NCBI RefSeq assembly: GCF_008704495.1
Contig: NZ_CP023699.1
Coordinates: 7,626,001-7,690,000, forward strand
Direction of reading: 5' to 3'
Source: Streptomyces kanamyceticus
GTDB lineage: Bacteria > Actinomycetota > Actinomycetes > Streptomycetales > Streptomycetaceae
DNA: 64,000 nt
Below, in pieces: positions 16,378-26,744 of this stretch; position 1 is the stretch's first letter; each line of letters begins with the position of its first letter. A program made the translations under genes and the position numbers. The notes under the pieces are model-generated. The model saw nothing but the letters and a program-made list of their open reading frames with translations, did not search any database and was not told where the DNA came from.

Positions 16378-19335
16378 ATGAGACGAAGAGCGAGCGCGAG
16401 ATCAGTTCTCGCGGCGGGCGCACTGCTCGTCGGCGGCCTGGTCGCCGCACCGCACGCCCAGGCCAGTGGCGCCGCGAAACCGGCCGCCGACGACCCGGCG
16501 GCCGTGAAGGTGTACGAGGCCGAGGTCACCAAGAAGCAGATTCCGATCCTCGTCGAAGCAGGTCAGGACGCCCAGGAACTCGCCGGACAGGCACCCGAGA
16601 GCGGCACCGCCCGCGTCGAGGTCTATCTGACCGAGGGCCAGGCCAAGGCGGTCGAGCGCCAGGGGGTCGAGCTCAGCGAGCAGAAGGTCTCCGCCGCGAC
16701 GGAGAAGCGGCTCAAGGCCGCGGGAGACGGCGTCTTCCGGCCGTACAGCGGCAAGGGCGGGCTCCAGGAGGAGATCGTCAAGACCGGGCAGGCCCACCCC
16801 GACCTCACCAAGGTCGTCTCCATCGGCAAGACGATCCAGGGCAAGGACATCCTCGCGCTCAAGCTCACCAAGGGCGCCAAGAAGTCCAAGGACGGCTCCA
16901 AGCCGTCCACGCTCTACATGTCCAACCAGCACGCGCGCGAGTGGATCACCCCCGAGATGACCCGCCGCCTGATGCACCACTACCTGGACAACTACGGCAA
17001 GGACCAGCGCATCACCAAGCTCGTGAACTCCACCGAGCTGTGGTTCGTGCTCTCCGCCAACCCCGACGGCTACGACTTCACGCACGCCGCGGCGGCCAAC
17101 CGCCAGTGGCGCAAGAACCTGCGCGACGTCGACGGCGACGGCAAGATCGCCCCGGGTGACGGCGTCGACCCCAACCGCAACTTCGCCTACAAGTGGGGCT
17201 ACGACAACGAGGGTTCGTCCCCGGATCCCTCGAACGAGACCTACCGCGGCAGCGGGCCGATGTCCGAGCCCGAGACCCAGGCGCTCGACCGCTTCGAGAA
17301 GCGCATCGGCTTCACGTACGCGATCAACTACCACTCCGCGGCCGAGCTGATCCTCTACGGAGTGGGCTGGCAGGTCGCCACGCCCACCCCGGACGACGTG
17401 CTCTACAAGGCCCTGGCCGGTACGCCGGAGAAGCCCGCGATCCCCGGCTACCACCCGCAGGTCTCCTCCGAGCTCTACACCACCAACGGCGAGGCCGACG
17501 GGCACGCGGGCAACGTCAACGGCATCTCGATGTTCACCCCGGAGATGTCCACCTGCCAGACCGCGTCGAACATCGACCCCAACGACGCCTGGAAGCCCGA
17601 GGACTGCGCGTCCGTCTTCACCTTCCCCGACGACGAGAAGCTGATCCAGCAGGAGTTCGCGAAGAACGTGCCCTTCGCGCTCGCCGTCGCCGAGACGGCA
17701 CTCCACCCCGACCAGCCGGTCTCCGTCACCGGCATCGACTCCCCCGACTTCACCCCTGACGCCTTCACCACGTCGTACGCGCGCGGCAAGGACCAGGAAG
17801 TCGCCGTCACCGCCCGCAAGTCGGTGCGCGACAAGGAGCTCAACTACCGCGTCAACGGCGGCCGTACGCAGGACGAGGGACTCAAGGCCTGGAAGGGCGG
17901 CGAGACCTACGGCGGCGAGGACAACCTCTACTTCGACGAGTACCGCGCGAAGGTCGAGGGCGCGCGCGTGGGCGACAAGGTGGAGGTGTGGTTCACCGGC
18001 CGTACGAAGAAGGGCCGCACCGAGAGCGAGCACTTCACGTACACGGTGGCCGAGCGGCCCAAGGCCGACACGCTCGTCGTCGCCGAGGAGGGCGCTACCG
18101 CCACCCAGACCCAGAAGTACGTCGACGCGCTGAAGGCCAACGGCCGCACGGCCGCCGTCTGGGACGTGGCCAAGCAGGGCGCCCCGCACCCGCTCGGCGT
18201 CCTCGCGCACTTCTCCGCCGTCGTGCACTACACCGGCGACCCGGTCCCCGGCGCCGCCACCCAGCTCGCCCTGCGCGACTACCTCAACGAGGGCGGCAAG
18301 CTCATCGAGTCCGGTGAGCGCACCGGCGGCAACGTCGACCTCGGCGAGGCCCTCACCGACGACTTCGCGCAGTACTACCTCGGCGCGTACGAACGGCTGA
18401 ACGCGCCCGGCGTCACCAGCTTCAGCGGTACCGGTGCGCTCAACGGGGTGAACACCCCGCTCGCGGGCACCGACACCAACCCGCTGGACAAGGCGGGCCG
18501 CTTCACCGTCACCTCCGACAACCTGCCCGCCAAGCAGTTCCCGCAGTTCACGAGCGCGGCGGCGGGCTCCTACCCGGGCCTGACCAACCCGTACGCGCCC
18601 TTCGAGGGGCAGGGCATGGCGTCGGCCACCCACGCGGACCAGGACTGGAAGCGGCTCACCCACACCATCGACCTGACCGGTGTCACGGCCGCCGACCAGC
18701 CCGAGCTGCGGTTCGCGCTGAACTGGAACCTGGAGACCGGCTACGACCACGGCGTCCTGGAGGCGCACACCACGGGCGCCGACGACTGGACGACGCTCCC
18801 GGACAAGAACGGCAACTCCAAGAACACCGTCCCCGCCGAGTGCGAGGCCGGATTCCTCATCAACCTCCACCCGTTCCTGCGCCACTACCTGACGCCCGGC
18901 ACGGCCGGCTGCACGGCCTCCGGCACCACCGGTGCCTGGAACAGCTTCACCGGCTCCTCCGGCGGCTGGAAGCCGGTCGCCTTCGACCTCAGCGCCTACG
19001 CGGGCAAGAAGATCGAGGTCTCCCTCAGCGCCATCACCGACCCGTCCACCGGGGGCCGCGGCCTCTTCGCCGACAACGCGCAACTGGTCGTCGGCGGCAA
19101 CGCGGTCGAGACCGAGGGATTCGAGACCTCGCTCGGCACCTGGGCCGTCGCCCCGGCCCCGGCGGGCAGCCCCAATATCACAGGGGACTGGGCGAGGACC
19201 GGAGAGCTCTACCGGTCCTACGCGGCGGTCACAGCGCGTGACAGCGTGCTGCTCGGCTTCGGGTTCGAGCAGGTACCCGGAGGTGCCGAAAGGGCCGCTC
19301 TTATGGGCGCCTCCCTGGCACATCTGCGCGGCTGA
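16378..19335 (+). CDS. Secreted M14 family zinc metallocarboxypeptidase
   Basis: A 985-residue exported protease with a signal peptide (residues 1-29, cleaved near AQA). A propeptide runs to about 120, followed by the M14 carboxypeptidase domain (about 125-440). Zinc ligands are H185 and E188 (NQHAREW) and H319 (INYHSAAELI); the catalytic Glu is E389 (FTPEMST). NPDGYDF and DPNRNFAYKWG are further family marks. The long C-terminal half resembles the immune inhibitor A-type region and ends in a jelly-roll-like segment (ADNAQLVVGG). It probably releases C-terminal residues from peptides outside the cell. A strong RBS (AAGGGGGG) precedes the ATG, and hairpins bound the gene on both sides, so it is monocistronic. 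Confidence 0.93.
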   Translation: MRRRASARSVLAAGALLVGGLVAAPHAQASGAAKPAADDPAAVKVYEAEVTKKQIPILVEAGQDAQELAGQAPESGTARVEVYLTEGQAKAVERQGVELSEQKVSAATEKRLKAAGDGVFRPYSGKGGLQEEIVKTGQAHPDLTKVVSIGKTIQGKDILALKLTKGAKKSKDGSKPSTLYMSNQHAREWITPEMTRRLMHHYLDNYGKDQRITKLVNSTELWFVLSANPDGYDFTHAAAANRQWRKNLRDVDGDGKIAPGDGVDPNRNFAYKWGYDNEGSSPDPSNETYRGSGPMSEPETQALDRFEKRIGFTYAINYHSAAELILYGVGWQVATPTPDDVLYKALAGTPEKPAIPGYHPQVSSELYTTNGEADGHAGNVNGISMFTPEMSTCQTASNIDPNDAWKPEDCASVFTFPDDEKLIQQEFAKNVPFALAVAETALHPDQPVSVTGIDSPDFTPDAFTTSYARGKDQEVAVTARKSVRDKELNYRVNGGRTQDEGLKAWKGGETYGGEDNLYFDEYRAKVEGARVGDKVEVWFTGRTKKGRTESEHFTYTVAERPKADTLVVAEEGATATQTQKYVDALKANGRTAAVWDVAKQGAPHPLGVLAHFSAVVHYTGDPVPGAATQLALRDYLNEGGKLIESGERTGGNVDLGEALTDDFAQYYLGAYERLNAPGVTSFSGTGALNGVNTPLAGTDTNPLDKAGRFTVTSDNLPAKQFPQFTSAAAGSYPGLTNPYAPFEGQGMASATHADQDWKRLTHTIDLTGVTAADQPELRFALNWNLETGYDHGVLEAHTTGADDWTTLPDKNGNSKNTVPAECEAGFLINLHPFLRHYLTPGTAGCTASGTTGAWNSFTGSSGGWKPVAFDLSAYAGKKIEVSLSAITDPSTGGRGLFADNAQLVVGGNAVETEGFETSLGTWAVAPAPAGSPNITGDWARTGELYRSYAAVTARDSVLLGFGFEQVPGGAERAALMGASLAHLRG

Positions 19336-19347
19336 CGCTGCGTAATC

Positions 19348-19396
19348 GGGACCTAGGTCCCGGTGGCCCGTATTCCTACTGGGGGGTACGGGCCAC
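19348..19396. terminator. Palindrome plus hairpin between carboxypeptidase and gap
   Basis: Two symmetric elements lie next to each other. GGGACCTAGGTCCC (19348-19361) is a perfect 14-bp palindrome. A 10-bp inverted repeat, GTGGCCCGTA at 19363-19372 with partner at 19387-19396, has a 14-nt loop. The second is the likely carboxypeptidase terminator. The first could be part of it or a protein-binding site upstream of gap. Confidence 0.6.
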
Positions 19397-19448
19397 AGTG
19401 CCGCCCAGGGGCCCTCTCGATGTCACCTCGGAGCCCTTGGAGAGGTAG

Positions 19449-20534
<1,086 letters not shown>

Positions 20535-20639
20535 TCACCAGAGCAGGCACCTCGATGTGAGCACAGGGTCCGGGCCGCGCAACGCCGCGCCGTCCGGGCC
20601 CTGTTGCGTGCCGAGCCAGCCCAATTAGGAGTCCAGTAC

Positions 20640-21851
20640 ATGAAGACGATCGACGAACTTCTCGCTGAAGGGGTCGACGGCAAGCGGGTCTTCGTCCGCG
20701 CCGACCTCAACGTGCCGCTCGCCGAGGGCGTCATCACCGACGACGGCCGCATCCGCGCCGTCCTGCCGACCGTCAAGGCGCTCGCCGACGCGGGCGCCAA
20801 GGTGGTCGTGGCCTCGCACCTGGGCCGCCCCAAGGGCGCCCCGGACCCGGCCTTCTCGCTCCTTCCCGCCGCCGAGCGGCTCGCTGAACTCCTGGGCGCG
20901 CCCGTGGCGTTCGCGCAGGACACCGTCGGCCCCGCCGCGCACGAGGCCGTGAACGGCCTGCAGCCCGGCCAGGTGGCCGTCATCGAGAACCTTCGCTTCA
21001 ACGCGGGTGAGACCAGCAAGGACGACACCGAGCGCGGCGAGTTCGCCGACCAGCTCGCCGCCCTCGCCGATGTCTACGTAGGCGACGGTTTCGGCGCCGT
21101 GCACCGCAAGCACGCCTCCGTGTACGACCTCCCGGCCAAGCTGCCGCACTACGCGGGCTACCTGATCGCCACCGAGGTCGGCGTCCTCAAGAAGCTCACC
21201 GAGGACGTCAAGCGCCCCTACACCGTCATCCTCGGCGGCGCCAAGGTCTCCGACAAGCTCGCCGTCATCGACGAGCTGCTCGGCAAGGCCGACCGCATCC
21301 TCATCGGCGGCGGCATGGCGTACACCTTCCTCAAGGCGCAGGGCCACGAGGTCGGCATCTCCCTCCTCCAGGAGGACCAGATCCCGACCGTCACGGAGTA
21401 CATGGAGCGCGCCGCGGCCAGCGGTGTCGAGCTCGTCCTCCCGGTCGACGTCCTGGTCTCCACGGACTTCCCCGACCTGAAGACGAAGGCTCCGGCGGAC
21501 TTCAAGACCGTCGACGCGGACCAGATCCCCGCGGACATGGAGGGCCTGGACATCGGCCCCAAGTCCCGCGAGCTCTTCGCCGAGAAGATCGCCGACGCCG
21601 AGACCGTCTTCTGGAACGGCCCGGTCGGCGTCGCCGAGCACCCCGACTACGCGGGCGGCACCGCGGCCGTCGCGCGGGCGCTGCTCAACTGCGACGGTTT
21701 CACCGTGGTCGGCGGCGGCGACTCCGCCGCGGCCGTCCGCAACCTGGGCTTCGACGAGAATGCCTTCGGCCACATCTCGACCGGCGGCGGCGCCTCCCTC
21801 GAATACCTCGAGGGCAAGACGCTCCCCGGCCTCGCCGCACTGGAGAACTGA
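20640..21851 (+). CDS. pgk: Phosphoglycerate kinase
   Basis: A 403-residue enzyme making ATP and 3-phosphoglycerate. It has the PGK signature KRVFVRADLNVPL, the substrate-binding HLGRPKGAPD, the nucleotide-binding ILGGAKVSDKL and the C-terminal GGGDSAAAV and STGGGASLEYLEG loops. The ATG at 20640 follows TTAGGAG, a well-placed RBS. It ends 6 bases before tpiA. Confidence 0.98.
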   Translation: MKTIDELLAEGVDGKRVFVRADLNVPLAEGVITDDGRIRAVLPTVKALADAGAKVVVASHLGRPKGAPDPAFSLLPAAERLAELLGAPVAFAQDTVGPAAHEAVNGLQPGQVAVIENLRFNAGETSKDDTERGEFADQLAALADVYVGDGFGAVHRKHASVYDLPAKLPHYAGYLIATEVGVLKKLTEDVKRPYTVILGGAKVSDKLAVIDELLGKADRILIGGGMAYTFLKAQGHEVGISLLQEDQIPTVTEYMERAAASGVELVLPVDVLVSTDFPDLKTKAPADFKTVDADQIPADMEGLDIGPKSRELFAEKIADAETVFWNGPVGVAEHPDYAGGTAAVARALLNCDGFTVVGGGDSAAAVRNLGFDENAFGHISTGGGASLEYLEGKTLPGLAALEN

Positions 21852-21857
21852 CACTTC

Positions 21858-22643
21858 ATGACTGACAAGACCACGCGCACCCCGCTGATGGCGGGCAACT
21901 GGAAGATGAACCTCAACCACCTCGAGGCCATCGCCCACGTCCAGAAGCTCGCCTTCGCCCTGGCGGACAAGGACTACGAGGCCTGCGAGGTCGCCGTCCT
22001 GCCGCCCTTCACCGACCTGCGCTCCGTGCAGACCCTGGTGGACGGCGACAAGCTCAAGATCAAGTACGGCGCCCAGGACATCTCGGCGCAGGACTCCGGT
22101 GCCTACACCGGCGAGATCTCGGGCCCGATGCTGACCAAGCTGAAGTGCACCTACGTCGCCGTGGGCCACTCCGAGCGCCGCCAGTACCACCACGAGACCG
22201 ACGAGATCTGCAACGCCAAGGTGAAGGCCGCCTACAAGCACGGCCTGACCCCGATCCTCTGCATCGGCGAGGGCCTGGACATCCGCAAGGCAGGACAGCA
22301 GGTCCAGTACACGCTGAACCAGCTCGACGGCGGCCTCAAGGACCTCCCGGCCGAGCAGGCCGAGTCCATCGTCATCGCCTACGAGCCGGTCTGGGCGATC
22401 GGCACCGGCGAGGTCGCGACCCCCGAGGACGCGCAGGAGGTCTGCGGCGCGATCCGCGGCCGCCTCGCCGAGCTGTACTCGCAGGAGCTCGCCGACAAGG
22501 TGCGCATCCAGTACGGCGGCTCCGTGAAGTCCGGCAACGTCGCGGCGATCATGGCGCAGCCCGACGTGGACGGCGCCCTGGTGGGCGGCGCGGCCCTCGA
22601 CTCGGACGAGTTCGTCAAGATCGTGCGCTTCCGCGACCAGTGA
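21858..22643 (+). CDS. tpiA: Triosephosphate isomerase
   Basis: A 261-residue TIM-barrel enzyme interconverting the triose phosphates. Catalytic residues are seen in GNWKMNLNH (Asn, Lys), VGHSERRQY (His) and [15 protein letters not shown] (Glu and flexible loop 6). YGGSVKSGN binds the phosphate. It is the last gene of the gap-pgk-tpiA cluster, followed by a hairpin. Confidence 0.98.
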   Translation: MTDKTTRTPLMAGNWKMNLNHLEAIAHVQKLAFALADKDYEACEVAVLPPFTDLRSVQTLVDGDKLKIKYGAQDISAQDSGAYTGEISGPMLTKLKCTYVAVGHSERRQYHHETDEICNAKVKAAYKHGLTPILCIGEGLDIRKAGQQVQYTLNQLDGGLKDLPAEQAESIVIAYEPVWAIGTGEVATPEDAQEVCGAIRGRLAELYSQELADKVRIQYGGSVKSGNVAAIMAQPDVDGALVGGAALDSDEFVKIVRFRDQ

Positions 22644-22675
22644 GTATGCGCTAGCGGCAATACGTCGTACCCTTG

Positions 22676-22717
22676 CGGGGGCCGGGCGGCTTCGAATTTC
22701 CGAGGCTCCGGCCCCCG
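22676..22717 (+). terminator. Hairpin between tpiA and secG
   Basis: A 10-bp inverted repeat (CGGGGGCCGG at 22676-22685, partner at 22708-22717) with a 22-nt loop that itself contains a weaker GGC..TTCGAA fold. It lies between tpiA and secG and probably acts as a partial terminator. Confidence 0.55.
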
Positions 22718-22779
22718 TCGTCGATACAGAGGCGATTCGGAAACAGGCTCGATTCAGATCCGAGGAAGTTGGTCCAGCC

Positions 22780-23016
22780 GTGGTTATGGGGTTCTCGATC
22801 GCCCTGATCGTCTTCAGTGCGCTGATGATGCTCCTTGTACTGATGCACAAGGGCAAGGGCGGCGGTCTCTCCGACATGTTCGGTGGCGGCATGCAGTCGT
22901 CCGTCGGCGGGTCCTCCGTCGCGGAGCGCAATCTCGACCGCATCACCGTCGTGGTCGGTCTGCTGTGGTTCGCGTGCATTGTCGCGCTGGGCCTGCTCAT
23001 GAAGGCGAACAACTAG
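22780..23016 (+). CDS. secG: Preprotein translocase subunit SecG
   Basis: A 78-residue membrane protein of the SecYEG channel. It has two transmembrane helices (about 3-21 and 50-72) around the cytosolic loop MHKGKGGGLSDMFGGG, the hallmark of SecG. The start is GTG behind GAGGAAG. Its position after tpiA is conserved in actinobacteria. Confidence 0.95.
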   Translation: MVMGFSIALIVFSALMMLLVLMHKGKGGGLSDMFGGGMQSSVGGSSVAERNLDRITVVVGLLWFACIVALGLLMKANN

Positions 23017-23076
23017 CGCCAGGCACTGTCCGCTTGTCCGGTGCGGGCTCGCGTGCGCGGCTTATCATGGGGCTTG

Positions 23077-23112
23077 CGTCCGGCGGTGGGGTGTAACTCC
23101 CCACACTGGACG
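23077..23112 (+). terminator. Hairpin after secG
   Basis: A two-step stem-loop: CGTCC (23077-23081) with GGACG (23108-23112), and GTGGGG (23086-23091) with CCCCAC (23099-23104). It lies between secG and the RbpA-family gene and may be a terminator or part of the leader of the downstream gene. Confidence 0.5.
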
Positions 23113-23175
23113 CGCGTTGGGCCTTACGTAAACTGAGGCGCCCGCAGCAGCACCATCACGCAGGGAGTTACGACC

Positions 23176-23511
23176 GTGGCAAGTGGCAACGCGATCCGAG
23201 GAAGTCGGGTCGGGGCGGGGCCGATGGGCGAGGCCGAGCGCGGTGAGTCCGCGCCGCGACTGCGCATCTCCTTCTGGTGCTCCAACGGGCACGAGACGCA
23301 GCCGAGCTTCGCCAGCGACGCGCAGGTTCCCGATACTTGGGACTGTCCCCGCTGCGGCTTTCCGGCCGGTCAGGACCGGGACAACCCGCCGGACCCGCCG
23401 CGCACCGAGCCGTACAAGACGCACCTGGCGTATGTGCGCGAGCGGCGCAGCGACGCGGACGGCGAGGCGATCCTCGCGGAGGCGCTCGCCAAACTGCGGG
23501 GCGAGATCTAG
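23176..23511 (+). CDS. RbpA-family RNA polymerase-binding protein (probably the second paralogue)
   Basis: A 111-residue relative of RbpA, the actinobacterial protein that binds the beta subunit and principal sigma factor and stabilises the open complex. Visible are the basic N-terminal AIRGSRVG, a zinc ribbon made from FWCSNGHE and WDCPRCGF, and the C-terminal sigma-interaction region KTHLAYVRERRSDADGEAILAEALAKL. The sequence differs clearly from what I remember of the main Streptomyces RbpA (which begins SERALRGTRL), so I read it as a paralogue and give no symbol. GTG start; a strong terminator follows. Confidence 0.85.
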   Translation: MASGNAIRGSRVGAGPMGEAERGESAPRLRISFWCSNGHETQPSFASDAQVPDTWDCPRCGFPAGQDRDNPPDPPRTEPYKTHLAYVRERRSDADGEAILAEALAKLRGEI

Positions 23512-23519
23512 TACTTGAG

Positions 23520-23554
23520 AACCGGCCGGACACCGAATAGGTGTCCGGCCGGTT
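23520..23554 (+). terminator. Strong hairpin terminator after the RbpA-family gene
   Basis: Perfect 15-bp inverted repeat (AACCGGCCGGACACC at 23520-23534, partner at 23540-23554), 5-nt loop GAATA, followed by TCTTAT. Confidence 0.88.
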
Positions 23555-23679
23555 TCTTATCTCCGTACGTGTATGGACAGACAGTTTCAGACATCTCATA
23601 CCGCCCTCTGATCGATTAGGTTGGAGAGTGCAGCGGGGCAATTGACGTACGCGGGTACGAGAGAAGGCTGAAGTCCGAG

Positions 23680-25332
23680 ATGAACGCAGATAGCCGCACG
23701 AGGCTCGACCAGACGTCCGAGTGGGCGGCGCTGAACAAGCACCGCGAGCAGCTCGGGGAGGTGCAGCTGCGCGAGCTGTTCGCCGCGGATCCGGCGCGCG
23801 GCACGGCGTACACCCTCCAGGTCGGTGACCTGCACATCGACTACTCCAAGCACCTCGTCACGGGCGAGACGCTGACGCTCCTTCGCGAGCTCGCCGCCGC
23901 GACCGACGTGTTCGGGCTGCGGGACGCCATGTTCCGCGGCGACAAGATCAACACGACCGAGGACCGCGCCGTCCTGCACACGGCACTGCGCGCCCCGCGG
24001 GGCGCCGTCGTCGAGGTCGACGGCGAGAACGTGGTGCCCGCGGTGCACGCCGTCCTCGACAAGATGAGCGCCTTCTCGGAGCGGGTCCGCTCCGGCGAGT
24101 GGACCGGGCACACCGGCAAGCGCATCAAGAACGTCGTCAACATCGGCATCGGCGGCTCCGACCTCGGTCCGGCGATGGCGTACGAGGTGCTCCGCTCCTT
24201 CACCGACCGCGGCCTCACGGTCCGCTTCGTGTCGAACGTGGACGGCGCGGACCTGCACGAGGCCGTGCGGGACCTGGACCCGGCGGAGACGCTGTTCGTC
24301 ATCGCCTCGAAGACCTTCACCACCATCGAGACGATCACGAACGCCACGTCCGCGCGCGACTGGCTGCTCACCGAGCTGAAGGCCGGTCAGGACGCCGTCG
24401 CCAAGCACTTCGTGGCCCTGTCGACCAATGCCGAGAAGGTCTCCGAGTTCGGCATCGACACGGCCAACATGTTCGAGTTCTGGGACTGGGTCGGCGGCCG
24501 TTACTCGTACGACTCGGCGATCGGTCTCTCCCTGATGATCGCCATCGGGCCCGACCGCTTCCGCGAGATGCTCGACGGCTTCCACCTCGTCGACGAGCAC
24601 TTCCGCACCGCGCCCGCCGAGTCCAACGTGCCTTTGCTGATGGGCCTGTTGGGCATCTGGTACGGCAACTTCCACGACGCGCAGTCGCACGCGGTCCTGC
24701 CGTACTCGCACTACCTCTCCAAGTTCACCGCGTACCTCCAGCAGCTGGACATGGAGTCCAACGGCAAGTACGTCGGCAGGGACGGCAAGGAGGTCGACTG
24801 GCAGACGGGCCCGGTCGTCTGGGGCACGCCCGGCACCAACGGCCAGCACGCGTACTACCAGCTCATCCACCAGGGCACGAAGCTGATCCCGGCCGACTTC
24901 ATCGGCTTCGCCGAGCCGGTCGCGGACCTGCTGCCGGGACTCGTCGCCCAGCACGACCTGCTGATGGCCAACTTCTTCGCGCAGACGCAGGCGTTGGCGT
25001 TCGGCAAGACGCCGGACGAGGTGCGCGGCGAGGGTGTGCCGGAGGAGCTCGTCCCGCACAAGACGTTCAAGGGCAACCACCCGACCACGACGATCCTCGC
25101 GAAGTCCCTCACCCCCTCGGTCCTCGGCCAGCTCATCGCGCTCTACGAGCACAAGGTGTTCGTGCAGGGCGCCGTGTGGAACATCGACTCCTTCGACCAG
25201 TGGGGCGTCGAGCTCGGCAAGGTCCTCGCCAAGCGCGTCGAGCCCGCGCTCACCGAGGGCGCCGAGGTGCCCGACCTGGACGGGTCGACCACGGCGCTGG
25301 TCGCCAAGTACCGGGACCTGCGCGGGCGTTGA
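23680..25332 (+). CDS. pgi: Glucose-6-phosphate isomerase
   Basis: A 550-residue enzyme joining glycolysis and the pentose phosphate pathway by interconverting glucose 6-phosphate and fructose 6-phosphate. Marks are [16 protein letters not shown], the signature FVSNVDG, the catalytic-region [12 protein letters not shown], and the [19 protein letters not shown] segment; length is normal. The ATG follows GAGAAGG at a short distance. It heads toward the convergent pgl end of the pentose phosphate operon. Confidence 0.97.
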   Translation: MNADSRTRLDQTSEWAALNKHREQLGEVQLRELFAADPARGTAYTLQVGDLHIDYSKHLVTGETLTLLRELAAATDVFGLRDAMFRGDKINTTEDRAVLHTALRAPRGAVVEVDGENVVPAVHAVLDKMSAFSERVRSGEWTGHTGKRIKNVVNIGIGGSDLGPAMAYEVLRSFTDRGLTVRFVSNVDGADLHEAVRDLDPAETLFVIASKTFTTIETITNATSARDWLLTELKAGQDAVAKHFVALSTNAEKVSEFGIDTANMFEFWDWVGGRYSYDSAIGLSLMIAIGPDRFREMLDGFHLVDEHFRTAPAESNVPLLMGLLGIWYGNFHDAQSHAVLPYSHYLSKFTAYLQQLDMESNGKYVGRDGKEVDWQTGPVVWGTPGTNGQHAYYQLIHQGTKLIPADFIGFAEPVADLLPGLVAQHDLLMANFFAQTQALAFGKTPDEVRGEGVPEELVPHKTFKGNHPTTTILAKSLTPSVLGQLIALYEHKVFVQGAVWNIDSFDQWGVELGKVLAKRVEPALTEGAEVPDLDGSTTALVAKYRDLRGR

Positions 25333-25378
25333 TCCCCAGCTGATCCCCGGTGGGCGTTAATCGGATGCGGGCGCACCG

Positions 25379-25418
25379 CCCGGCGGGTGACACTGCTTCG
25401 GCTCCGTCACCCGCCGGG
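25379..25418 (+). promoter_or_regulatory. Hairpin whose 3' arm reaches the RBS of the downstream gene
   Basis: Perfect 13-bp inverted repeat: CCCGGCGGGTGAC at 25379-25391 pairs with 25406-25418, loop 14 nt. The end of the right arm (GGG at 25416-25418) is the start of the RBS GGGAGGGA of the gene at 25431. It may terminate pgi transcription, limit translation of the next gene, or both. Confidence 0.55.
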
Positions 25419-25430
25419 AGGGACCCCGTC

Positions 25431-25913
25431 ATGGACCAGCTGCTCGCCGCGCTTGCCGACCCGGAGAGACTCCGGCTCTACGCGCGCATAGTCCTCGACG
25501 AACTCCCGCCCCGCGAGGCGGACTCGCCCGCCGCCCGCAAGCATCTGGGGCGCCTGCTCGCCAACGGCCTCGTGGAGCGCCTGCCGGACGGCTCGCTCCA
25601 CGCGGACCCCGCCGTCTTCAGGCGGGCACCCGCAGACGGTCACCCCACCGTGCCGCGCCGCCTCACCGGCTTCTTCGCCCACGGCCGCCTCACGGCCATC
25701 CCCGTCCGCCCCGTGGTCCGCCACGAACTCCTCGTCCACCTCACGGACACCCTCTTCGACACCGACCGCAGCTACAGCGAACGCGAGATCAACGACGCGT
25801 TCCGCACGGTCCACGACGACACGGCGGCGCTGCGGAGGTACTGCGTGACGGACGGGCTCCTTGTGCGGGAGCGGGACGGCGGGAGCTACCGCCGCGTCCT
25901 GGCCGACGCGTAA
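25431..25913 (+). CDS. DUF2087 / ArsR-like winged-helix protein
   Basis: A 160-residue protein with an N-terminal winged helix-like region (LLAALADPERLRLYARIV, then HLGRLLANGLVERLPDGSL). A C-terminal DUF2087-type domain follows (ELLVHLTDTLFDTDRSYSEREINDAFRTVHDDTAALRRYCVTDGL). Such proteins are usually called transcriptional regulators, with unknown targets. The ATG at 25431 is chosen for its RBS (GGAGG, 8 bases away) and because homology starts there. It faces the end of pgl across a bidirectional terminator. Confidence 0.8.
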   Translation: MDQLLAALADPERLRLYARIVLDELPPREADSPAARKHLGRLLANGLVERLPDGSLHADPAVFRRAPADGHPTVPRRLTGFFAHGRLTAIPVRPVVRHELLVHLTDTLFDTDRSYSEREINDAFRTVHDDTAALRRYCVTDGLLVRERDGGSYRRVLADA

Positions 25914-25941
25914 GGGCCCCGCACCGACCGGTGCGGGGCCC
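25914..25941. terminator. Bidirectional terminator between the DUF2087 gene and pgl
   Basis: Perfect 12-bp inverted repeat (GGGCCCCGCACC at 25914-25925, partner at 25930-25941) with a 4-nt loop, directly after one stop codon and 23 bases from the convergent pgl stop. Confidence 0.85.
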
Positions 25942-25964
25942 TCGTCACGTACGGCGGAAGATGC

Positions 25965-26744
25965 TCAGGCCACCGACGGCGGATACAGCTCCGGGGGGAG
26001 CTGTGAGGCCGCCGCGGTGTCCAGGAGCCACAGGGTGCGGGAGCGGCCGTAGGCGCCCGCTGCCGGGGCCTGGATCTCGCCCGCGCCGGACAGCGCGATG
26101 GCCGCGGCCTTCGCCTTGTCCTCGCCCGCCGCGAGCAGCCAGACCTCGCGGGCCGACCTGATCGCGGGGAGCGTGAGCGTGACGCGGGTCGGCGGGGGCT
26201 TCGGCGCGCCGTGCACGCCGACCACCGTGCGCTCCGTCTCGCGCACCGCGGGGAGCTCGGGGAAGAGCGAGGCCACGTGCGTGTCGGGGCCGACGCCGAG
26301 CATCAGGACGTCGAAGGTCGGCACGGGGCCGTGGTCCTCGGGTCCTGCCGCCGCGGCGAGTTCGGCCGCGTAGATCTCCGCAGCCGCGTCCGCCTCGTAC
26401 GGGCCGTCCGACGCGGGCATCGGGTGCACCCGCGCCGGATTGAGCGGCACCGAGTCGAGCAGGGCCTCGCGGGCCTGCGTGTAGTTGCGCTCGGGGTCGC
26501 CGTCCGGCAGGAAGCGCTCGTCGCCCCACCACAGGTCGAGCCGCGACCAGTCGATCGCGTCCCGCGCGGGCGCCGAACTCAGCGCCGCGAGCAGGCCGTT
26601 GCCGTTGCGCCCGCCGGTGAGGACCACCGACGCGTAACCCCTGGCGGACTGCGCGTCGACGATCTTCGTGATGAGGCGGGCCGCCGCGGCCCGCGCCATC
26701 AGCTCCTTGTCGCGGTGGACGACGAGCTGCGGGGCCCCGGTCAC
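25965..26744 (-). CDS. pgl: 6-phosphogluconolactonase
   Basis: A 259-residue enzyme hydrolysing 6-phosphogluconolactone in the oxidative pentose phosphate pathway. Family marks are VVLTGGRNGNGLLAAL (about 40-55), WWGDERFLPDGDPERNY (about 72-88) and LMLGVGPDTHVASLFP (about 147-162). The catalytic His is in GPDTHVASLF; many homologues read DGHxASLF here. The start is GTG overlapping the opcA stop in GTGA. It is the last gene of the tkt-tal-zwf-opcA-pgl operon. Confidence 0.96.
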   Translation of the reverse strand: MTGAPQLVVHRDKELMARAAAARLITKIVDAQSARGYASVVLTGGRNGNGLLAALSSAPARDAIDWSRLDLWWGDERFLPDGDPERNYTQAREALLDSVPLNPARVHPMPASDGPYEADAAAEIYAAELAAAAGPEDHGPVPTFDVLMLGVGPDTHVASLFPELPAVRETERTVVGVHGAPKPPPTRVTLTLPAIRSAREVWLLAAGEDKAKAAAIALSGAGEIQAPAAGAYGRSRTLWLLDTAAASQLPPELYPPSVA

